The position numbers and the translations under genes are program-made. From Phytoactinopolyspora halotolerans (lineage in GTDB: Bacteria > Actinomycetota > Actinomycetes > Jiangellales > Jiangellaceae), in assembly GCF_010550675.1 (NCBI RefSeq), contig NZ_JAAGOA010000011.1:124001-188000 (forward strand): a DNA stretch of 64,000 nt, given 5' to 3'. This document shows positions 58,287 to 64,000 of this stretch, piece after piece; positions within the stretch are counted from its first letter, which is position 1; each line of letters starts with the position of its first letter. A model generated the notes under the pieces. That model did not search any database and was not told the origin of the DNA. It saw only the letters and a list, made by a program, of their open reading frames with translations.

Positions 58287-60263
58287 CCGGGTATGCAGGT
58301 AATCGCCGACGACGGCGGCCCCCAGCCCGTCCAGGTCCGGCACCACCACACGGCCGCCGCAGCGCCGGGCCAGCAGATCGACGAAGGCCGCCAGGCCGGG
58401 ATCGTCCCCGAGCCGGAACACCGTCAGCGACGCCCCGATGCCGGCGAGCCGATCGACCTCGGACACGGTCCGTTGCAAGGTCCGCGCGGAGGGCGGGTAG
58501 CTGAATTCCGCGTCGCCATCCGGCTCCAGGTGCGCGGTCGGTTCGCCGTCGGTGACCATGAGGACGACGGGCGTGGCGTCCGGGTGGCGGCGCAGATGAC
58601 GGCCCGCCAACAGCAACGCGTGGTGGGCGTTGGTGCCCTGCTCCCACGCCCCGTCCAGCCCGACCAGCTCGTCGATCTCCACCGACGCGGCGAGCCGGCC
58701 GAACGTGATGAGCTGTAGCGCATCGCCGCGAAACCGGGTGGAGATGAGCTGGTGCAGGGCGAGCGCGGTCCGCTTCATCGGTAACCAGCGTCCCTCTTGA
58801 ACCATCGACCACGACGTGTCCACGCACAGTGCCACCGCGGCCCGGGATCGATGCTCGGTCTCGACCACCTCGACGTCGTCCACGTCGAGCCGTACCGGTC
58901 CGGATTCCGCGGACGAGGCGGACTCCGCGGACTTCGCAGAGGACGCGTGCCGCAGCACGGCATTGTGCACCGTGCGGGGCACGTCCCATGGCCGGGAATC
59001 GCCGAACTGCCAGGGCACACTGGCGCCGGTCGGCTCTCCGGCGGCGCCGGCCGATTCGGTCCGTCGCTGACCGGTGCGCCCACGCAGCGCGCGGACCACC
59101 TCCGCCAGCGCTGTCTCGCCGAGGCGGCGCATCGCCTTCGGCGACAGCCGCAGCGAGCCGTCGGGCGCCCGTTCCAGGATCCCCTGGCGACGGAGTTCGC
59201 GTTCCAGCTCCGCGAGCCTGCGGGCGTCCACCACGGAGTCGTCCCCGAGCTGCCGTGCGAGGGCCTCCAGGTCGATGTCCTCCAGGCTGGAGCCCGGATA
59301 GGCCTGTCCCAGCTGCTCGGCCAGTTCATCCAACTCGGCGAGATCCGTCATGGCCTGCGCCCCGTCCGCGAATCCGAGCGGTTCGTCTCCGCTGAACTCG
59401 CCTGATGAGGTCCAGTCCGCGTCCGGTCGCAGCGCCTGCAACTGCGCGTCCAGGGCGGCGAGCTGCTGTGCCAGCCGCGGATCGCCGAACGCCTGCTGGG
59501 AGAGTTCGGCCAGCTCCGCACGCTGCTCGGCCGTCATCGAGTTCAACGCCCGTTGCGCGGCGGCGGCCCGCGCGGCGAGCGTGTCGATCAGCTCGTCGAC
59601 GTCGCGCGGGTTCTCCGGGAAGAACTCCCCGTGCCGGCGCATGAACTCGTCGAACCGCTCGTCGATGTCGTCCGCGCCTTGGGCGTGGGCACTGAACAGC
59701 TCGTTGAGGTCGGTGAGCATGGTCCGCACCCGCTCGGCGTCCTCATCCGAGACGTTGCGCAGGGCGTCCTTCATGCCCTCGAACCGCGAACCCATCAGCT
59801 CGCGGCCGAGCAGTTCCTGGATCTGGCGGTAGTTCTCTCGTGCCTGCTCGGAACGCCATCGGTACTCGGCGAGCTGCCGCACGGCCGCCGCGGTCCCGGC
59901 GGGCAGCGCGTCCAGTTCGGCCTCCTGCAGTCGGGCGTCGTCGGACGGGTCGGGGAACAGCGCCCGGCGTTCCGCCTCGATCGCCTCGTCGAGCAGCCGC
60001 CGCGCCTCCTGGAGTGTCCCGTCCAACCGGTGCCGGCGCAGGATCTCCGCACGACGCTTCCACAACCGCCGGGTCAGCTCGTCCAAGCCGTGGGTGTCGC
60101 GGGTGCCACGGCGGAGCAGCTCGTCAAGGGCGGATCGGGGCGAATAGCCCTCCATCACGTCGCGGCCGATGGCATCGACCGCATCTCGCAGATCCACCGG
60201 CGGCGCGAGGGGGTCCGGACCGCCGTGCCAGCGCCGGTACAGGTACCGTCCGGGGTCGCTCAT
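58272..60263 (-). CDS. VWA-domain protein, MoxR partner
   Basis: A 663-residue protein. Residues 1-440 are long charged helices (AEILRRHRLDG, ERVRTMLTDLNELFSAHAQG) resembling a coiled scaffold. The C-terminal von Willebrand factor A domain (about 465-660) has the MIDAS motif CVDTSWSM and later MVTDGEPTAH. The gene follows the MoxR-like ATPase directly (13 bp). MoxR-VWA pairs act as chaperones that insert metals or remodel complexes, by analogy with magnesium chelatase. Start 60263 (MSDPGRYLYRRW) is preferred; ATG 60287 is an alternative that would overlap the upstream gene. Confidence 0.87.
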   Translation of the reverse strand: MSDPGRYLYRRWHGGPDPLAPPVDLRDAVDAIGRDVMEGYSPRSALDELLRRGTRDTHGLDELTRRLWKRRAEILRRHRLDGTLQEARRLLDEAIEAERRALFPDPSDDARLQEAELDALPAGTAAAVRQLAEYRWRSEQARENYRQIQELLGRELMGSRFEGMKDALRNVSDEDAERVRTMLTDLNELFSAHAQGADDIDERFDEFMRRHGEFFPENPRDVDELIDTLAARAAAAQRALNSMTAEQRAELAELSQQAFGDPRLAQQLAALDAQLQALRPDADWTSSGEFSGDEPLGFADGAQAMTDLAELDELAEQLGQAYPGSSLEDIDLEALARQLGDDSVVDARRLAELERELRRQGILERAPDGSLRLSPKAMRRLGETALAEVVRALRGRTGQRRTESAGAAGEPTGASVPWQFGDSRPWDVPRTVHNAVLRHASSAKSAESASSAESGPVRLDVDDVEVVETEHRSRAAVALCVDTSWSMVQEGRWLPMKRTALALHQLISTRFRGDALQLITFGRLAASVEIDELVGLDGAWEQGTNAHHALLLAGRHLRRHPDATPVVLMVTDGEPTAHLEPDGDAEFSYPPSARTLQRTVSEVDRLAGIGASLTVFRLGDDPGLAAFVDLLARRCGGRVVVPDLDGLGAAVVGDYLHTRSRSR

Positions 60264-60276
60264 GGTCTGTACACCG

Positions 60277-61674
60277 TCATCGTCCATACACCGCGGTGTC
60301 GTCGTCGGAGTCCTTGGCGAGTCGCCGCGCCAGGTACAGCGACTCCAAGGCGAGCTCGACGGCGGCGGCCAGCCGGCCCGGGGGATCGCCGGGACCGGCA
60401 CCGACTCGTTGCGCCACGTCGTGCAGGACGGGCAACTCGGGCAGATCGGCGAGCAGCGCACCGGCCGGAACCCCGGCACCGGTGGTCACCATGTGACCGT
60501 CGGCCACCGCTTGGGCGAGCGGCTCCAGGTCCAGCCCGGCGAACCGGCGCCGCGCGGTGTCGGCGACGGCCAGCCGCAGCATGTGCACAAGCTGTTCGGT
60601 CTCCCGCCCCTCCTCGGCGGGTTCGAACTCGACCTTGCCACGCAGCACGTCGGGCACCGTCTCCAGGTCGATGGGACGCGCCACGGCTGGGCTCTCACCG
60701 GTGAGCGCGGAACGACGTAGCGCCGCGGCCGCGACCGTCTCCGCGGCCGCGACGGCGAACCGCGCCGAAACGCCCGAGCGGTGGTCGACCGCCGAGGACT
60801 CCCGCAAGCGGCGGACGAACGACGCGAGCACCTCCAGCAGCGGTTCGCCGACCTCGGCGACGAGCCGTGCCTCCTGGCGTACCAGATCCACCTCGGCGGA
60901 GACATCCAGCGGATAGTGTGTGCGGACCTCGGCACCGAACCGGTCTTTGAGCGGTGTGATGATCCGGCCCCGGTTGGTGTAGTCCTCCGGGTTTGCGGTG
61001 GCCACGACCAGCACGTCGAGCGGCAGCCGCAGCGTGTACCCGCGGATCTGGATGTCGCGTTCCTCCATGACGTTGAGCAGCGCCACCTGGATCCGTTCGG
61101 CCAGATCCGGAAGCTCGTTGACGGCGACGATGCCCCGGTGCGCCCGAGGAACGAGGCCGAAATGGATGGTCTCGGGGTCGGCCAGGCTGCGGCCCTCGGC
61201 GACCTTCACCGGATCGACGTCTCCCACCAGGTCACCGACCGACGTGTCGGGCGTGGCGAGCTTCTCCGAGTAGCGCTCGTCCCGATGGACCCAGCCCACC
61301 GGAAGCTCATCGCCCAGCTCCGCGGCCCGCCGGATGGACGCCGGCGTGATCGGCTGCAGCGGATGTTCGTGGAGTTCGGCCCCGGCGATGACGGGCGTCC
61401 ACTCGTCCAGCAACCCGACGATGGTGCGCAGCAGGCGCGTCTTGCCCTGGCCACGCTCGCCCAGCAGCACGACGTCGTGCGAAGCGAGCAGCGCACGTTC
61501 GAGCTGCGGGAGCACCGTGGTGGAGAAGCCGACGATCCCGGGCCACGGATCGCGGCCCTCGCGCAGGGCGCTGATCAGGTTGTCATGGATCTCGGTCTTC
61601 ACGCTGCGCGGCGGATATCCGGCGGCGCGAAGCTCGCCCACGGTCCGCGGCCTCCGCGGTTCACTTCCAGTCAC
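60277..61674 (-). CDS. MoxR-like AAA+ ATPase (Mg-chelatase I type)
   Basis: A 465-residue AAA+ protein. Walker A is LLGERGQGKTR; the Walker B region is GIVAVNELPDLAERIQ (Asn instead of the usual Asp at one position); sensor 1 is VVATANPEDYTNRG. The C-terminal lid domain is helical. GTG 61674 sits 7 nt after TAGGTT. It forms a chaperone pair with the VWA protein downstream. Client protein is unknown. Confidence 0.9.
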   Translation of the reverse strand: MTGSEPRRPRTVGELRAAGYPPRSVKTEIHDNLISALREGRDPWPGIVGFSTTVLPQLERALLASHDVVLLGERGQGKTRLLRTIVGLLDEWTPVIAGAELHEHPLQPITPASIRRAAELGDELPVGWVHRDERYSEKLATPDTSVGDLVGDVDPVKVAEGRSLADPETIHFGLVPRAHRGIVAVNELPDLAERIQVALLNVMEERDIQIRGYTLRLPLDVLVVATANPEDYTNRGRIITPLKDRFGAEVRTHYPLDVSAEVDLVRQEARLVAEVGEPLLEVLASFVRRLRESSAVDHRSGVSARFAVAAAETVAAAALRRSALTGESPAVARPIDLETVPDVLRGKVEFEPAEEGRETEQLVHMLRLAVADTARRRFAGLDLEPLAQAVADGHMVTTGAGVPAGALLADLPELPVLHDVAQRVGAGPGDPPGRLAAAVELALESLYLARRLAKDSDDDTAVYGR

Positions 61675-61681
61675 CCTGTCG

Positions 61682-61687
61682 AACCTA
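61682..61687 (-). promoter_or_regulatory. -10 hexamer of leaderless MoxR-like mRNA
   Basis: TAGGTT on the minus strand, 7 nt before GTG 61674. Confidence 0.45.
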
Positions 61688-61728
61688 CTGCCGGTACGGG
61701 CCGATCGAGAAACCCGGCCGGTCTCGGA

Positions 61729-62796
61729 TCACCGTGGTTCGGGTACCAGAACCGACGTCACGTCGGCGGTGTCACGGTCCAGCAGCGGCGCCAGGCGGCG
61801 GATGGCCGAGGCGAGCACGCGGACGTCGGCCCCGGCCAGCGCCTGTGGCCCGTCGCACAATGCGGATTCCGGATCGGGATGCACGTCGATGAGCACACCG
61901 TCCGAGCCCACGGCGATCACGGCCCGCGCCAACGGCAGCACCAGGTCGCGACGGCCGCTGGCATGCGTCGGATCGACAACCACCGGAAGGTGTGACAGCC
62001 GCTGGACCGTGGGCACGGCCGAGATGTCCAAGGTGGCCGGCGTCGTCGGTTCGAAGGTGCGGATCCCGCGTTCGCACAGCACGATGTTGAGGTTCCCGCG
62101 CTGTGCGATGTACTCGGCCGCCATCAGCCACTCTTCGATCGTGGCTTGGATTCCTCGCTTCAGCAGTACGGGTTTACCGGACTGCGCCACCGCGTCGAGC
62201 AAGGCGAAGTTCTGCATGTTGCGTGCGCCGACCTGCAGCATGTCCGCCTGCTCGGCGACCGCCTCGACATCGCGAGCGTCGGCGGCCTCGGTCACCACCG
62301 GCAGACCGGTCGCCGCTCCCGCCTCGGCCAGCATGTGCAGGCCGGACCGGCCGAGCCCTCGGAAGGTCTCCGCCGACGACCACGGGCGGAAGGTGCCGCC
62401 GCGCAGCAACGTGGCACCGGCCGCCTTCGCCAGCTCGGCGGTCTCCAGGATCTGATCCAACGATTCGACGGCGCACGGACCGGCGATGAGGGTGAAGTAC
62501 TCGGGACCTATCCGCACCTCTGGTCGTCCGCCGGATCCACCGACGACCACCGTGCTGCGACTCGGGAAATGATGGCGGCTCACCAGTTTGTAGGGCGTCG
62601 ATACGCGTATCACCTCGGCTACTCCGGCCATTCGACGCAGGTTGAGCGCGCGGAACTGTTCCACGTCACCGACCAACCCGATGATCGTGCGACTGACGCC
62701 ACGACTGACGAACGCTTCGCCGCCGGCTTGACGGACGCGTGCGATGACGGCCTCGACCTGCGCTTCGGTTGCGCCGGGTGCCATCACGACCACCAT
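61729..62796 (-). CDS. Class I (type I-beta) 3-deoxy-7-phosphoheptulonate synthase
   Basis: A 355-residue KDO8P-synthase-like DAHP synthase with an N-terminal ferredoxin-like regulatory domain (about 1-70; MVVVMAPGATEAQVEAVIAR) and a catalytic barrel (LIAGPCAVES, LRGGTFRPW, LQVGARNMQNF, KPVLLKRG, VDPTHASGRRDLV). It makes the same product as the class II enzyme at 44971. The start ATG 62796 has a strong GGAAGGAGG. N-terminal domains of this type mediate feedback inhibition in Thermotoga/Bacillus enzymes. It is flanked by unrelated genes. Confidence 0.93.
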   Translation of the reverse strand: MVVVMAPGATEAQVEAVIARVRQAGGEAFVSRGVSRTIIGLVGDVEQFRALNLRRMAGVAEVIRVSTPYKLVSRHHFPSRSTVVVGGSGGRPEVRIGPEYFTLIAGPCAVESLDQILETAELAKAAGATLLRGGTFRPWSSAETFRGLGRSGLHMLAEAGAATGLPVVTEAADARDVEAVAEQADMLQVGARNMQNFALLDAVAQSGKPVLLKRGIQATIEEWLMAAEYIAQRGNLNIVLCERGIRTFEPTTPATLDISAVPTVQRLSHLPVVVDPTHASGRRDLVLPLARAVIAVGSDGVLIDVHPDPESALCDGPQALAGADVRVLASAIRRLAPLLDRDTADVTSVLVPEPR

Positions 62797-62876
62797 GGCC
62801 GCCTCCTTCCGCCGCAGACGACGTTAGGTCAGATCGGCGCGAAACCGAGTGCCAGGTCCGGTCAGTAAGACGATTG

Positions 62877-62904
62877 GTTACAGTCCGGTCACTGTTGGCG
62901 TCAA
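62877..62904 (-). promoter_or_regulatory. Promoter of class I DAHP synthase gene
   Basis: On the minus strand TTGACG (62904-62899), 16-nt spacer, TGTAAC (62882-62877). Leader ~75 nt with a strong ribosome site; no leader ORF rich in aromatic codons seen. Confidence 0.45.
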
Positions 62905-62943
62905 GTCCGCGACAGCGGGAACTCGAAGTGCAATCGCAGGAGG

Positions 62944-63825
62944 TCACGGACGTGCAACGGGCAGATCGCGAGCCGGCTGTCGCAACCCGTCCAGCAACGC
63001 GATGTCCGCCGCGTACGCGTCCGGCCCGCCGGGCGTCTCCAGCACGACCGGAAGCCCGGCCACCTCGGGATGGTCGAGTAGTTCGCCGAACGGCTCCGCC
63101 CCGATGCGGCCGCTGCCGATGCGCTGATGCCGATCCCGGAAGGAACCGCACACGTCCATCGAATCGTTGGCATGTACGGCGGCGAGCCGGCCCGGTCCCG
63201 CCACGCGCACCAGCTCGTCCAGCGCCGCCGCCATGCCACCCGGGGTGGCCAGATCGTGTCCGGCGGCGAAGATGTGGCAGGTATCGAAACAGATCCGCGC
63301 CCTCGGGTGCCGGTCCAGCACGTCCAGGTACTCGGCGAGGTCGTCGATGGTCGCACAGAGCGACTGCCCCTGGCCGGCCGTGGGCTCGAGCAGCAGCGCC
63401 GGACCGTCGTCGACGCCGTCGAGGATCGGAAACAGCGCCTCACGCACCTGCTTCAGCGCGGCATCGCGGTTGCTCTCGGCCACACAGGAGCCGGTGTGTA
63501 CGACGACGCCGGCGGCGCCTACGTCTCGCCCGCGCCGCATGGCATGGGTCAGACTGGCGACCGAACGTTCGTACGTCTGCGTCGTGGGGGAGCCGAGGTT
63601 GATCAAGTAAGCCGAGTGCACCAGCACCGGCATCTCCAGCTCCTCGGCGGCACCGCGGAACGATGCGCTCACCGCGGGATCGCCCTCGGTGACCGCCCAT
63701 CCGCGTGGGTTTCCGAGGAAGACCTGGACACTGTCCGCGCCGAGCGCCTTCGCTCGCGCGGGCACGGTCGCCAGCTTGCCGGCCGCGGGCAAGTGGGTGC
63801 CGATGAGAGCGCGAGGGGATGTCAC
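62944..63825 (-). CDS. nfo: Endonuclease IV (AP endonuclease family 2)
   Basis: A 293-residue TIM-barrel metalloenzyme that cuts DNA 5' to abasic sites in base-excision repair. Metal-ligand motifs: LVHSAYLINLG, VVHTGSCVAE, LLLEPTAGQG, CFDTCHIFAAG, AVHANDSMDVCGS, DRHQRIGSGRIG and VVLETPGG. GTG 63825 sits 7 nt after CACAAT; upstream frame is unconserved. The gene begins 29 bp after the stop of the PASTA protein gene and may follow it. Confidence 0.92.
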   Translation of the reverse strand: MTSPRALIGTHLPAAGKLATVPARAKALGADSVQVFLGNPRGWAVTEGDPAVSASFRGAAEELEMPVLVHSAYLINLGSPTTQTYERSVASLTHAMRRGRDVGAAGVVVHTGSCVAESNRDAALKQVREALFPILDGVDDGPALLLEPTAGQGQSLCATIDDLAEYLDVLDRHPRARICFDTCHIFAAGHDLATPGGMAAALDELVRVAGPGRLAAVHANDSMDVCGSFRDRHQRIGSGRIGAEPFGELLDHPEVAGLPVVLETPGGPDAYAADIALLDGLRQPARDLPVARP

Positions 63826-63832
63826 GGCTCCG

Positions 63833-63838
63833 ATTGTG
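63833..63838 (-). promoter_or_regulatory. -10 hexamer of leaderless endonuclease IV mRNA
   Basis: CACAAT on the minus strand, 7 nt before GTG 63825. Confidence 0.4.
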
Positions 63839-63854
63839 ACACGTGCGCCGCGCG

Positions 63855-64000
63855 TCAGAGCACGTACAGGGTGACCGTCGAACCTTCCGGAAGCGTGCCG
63901 CCGCGGGGATCCTGCTCCACCACCCACCGGTCCCGGTCACGACGTCCGCCGCCGGGGAAGGTCTCCTCCACGTCCACCTTCAGGCCGGCCTTCTTCAGCA
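63855..64000 (-). CDS. C-terminus of a PASTA-domain protein (probable Ser/Thr kinase), truncated
   Basis: Only the last ~48 residues are in the window; the gene continues past the right edge. They form the end of a PASTA repeat (KKAGLKVDVEE, VVEQDPRGGTLPEGSTVTL, YVL-stop). PASTA repeats bind muropeptides and in actinobacteria cap PknB-type kinases or PBPs. A kinase is the likelier reading because such kinase genes often sit near DAHP synthase genes, but the kinase domain itself cannot be seen. Confidence 0.75.
   Translation of the reverse strand, partial: LKKAGLKVDVEETFPGGGRRDRDRWVVEQDPRGGTLPEGSTVTLYVL

Noticed and set aside
62797-62943. Aromatic-amino-acid leader peptide upstream of class I DAHP synthase
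   Set aside because: No short ORF rich in Phe, Tyr or Trp codons with a terminator could be found, unlike at trpS.
1-64000. CRISPR array, prophage, rRNA operon or tRNA genes
   Set aside because: No regularly spaced 25-40-bp repeats with unique spacers, no phage structural or integrase genes, and no cloverleaf I could support by eye. A tRNAscan/Infernal run would be decisive for small RNAs.

Overview
The window is high-GC actinobacterial DNA. GTG starts are frequent, several genes look leaderless, and the gene set is typical: class II DAHP synthase, PPi-type phosphofructokinase, a PASTA kinase C-terminus, PucR, and a DUF222/HNH protein. Gene content and intergenic style would suit a Jiangellaceae-like soil actinomycete, but the genus cannot be proven from the sequence alone. 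Both edges cut genes: an NlpC/P60 hydrolase on the left and a PASTA-domain protein on the right.

Layout. 1-8.9 kb: cell-wall hydrolase, a repeat-bearing spacer, a NarL/DesK-type two-component system, two SRPBCC domains in one frame, ROK glucokinase, an EEP-family phosphodiesterase, an esterase operon and a PlsC acyltransferase. 8.9-20 kb: all three genes of the N-acetylglutaminylglutamine amide (NAGGN) osmolyte trio, with the M42 peptidase separated from the synthetase/amidotransferase pair. Between them lie an alpha/beta hydrolase, a cytosine permease/fungal-type cytosine deaminase pair facing a PucR regulator, and an M48 protease. 20-21 kb: a candidate small RNA and a NYN-domain nuclease gene with no canonical start codon in the right place. 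21-27.9 kb: a LacI-controlled sugar ABC importer with a GH127 beta-L-arabinofuranosidase; a very large secreted glycosidase at 31.2-35.9 kb carries a matching operator and probably belongs to the same regulon. 28.2-31.2 kb: a DUF222/HNH protein with long low-complexity linkers.

36-43 kb: a DUF6153 and DUF305/beta-propeller lipoprotein pair, a LysR/class A serine hydrolase operon, and a membrane protein with a lipoprotein penicillin-binding protein. 43-50 kb: PPi-phosphofructokinase, class II DAHP synthase, then a LuxR/TPR regulator, a small membrane protein, a 44-residue ORF and a berberine-bridge flavoprotein. 50-56 kb: a tryptophanyl-tRNA synthetase behind what reads as a complete Trp attenuator (leader peptide with WWW plus alternative hairpins), DUF2461, a VapBC-like pair with a shortened toxin, a DUF2182/DUF1326 pair and threonine aldolase. 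56-64 kb: LysR/MFS divergent pair, a MoxR/VWA pair, a second and unrelated DAHP synthase, endonuclease IV and the PASTA protein.

Recurring non-coding themes: (1) start codons placed exactly 7 nt after a -10 hexamer, suggesting leaderless mRNAs; (2) long inverted repeats at convergent gene ends, one with perfect 34-bp arms that contain both stop codons; (3) short tandem repeats inside or beside genes. The strongest candidates for further work are the Trp attenuator, the split NAGGN cluster, the candidate small RNA beside it, the 34-bp convergent palindrome and the 44-residue ORF. Nothing in the window resembles a CRISPR array, prophage or rRNA operon, and I found no convincing tRNA.
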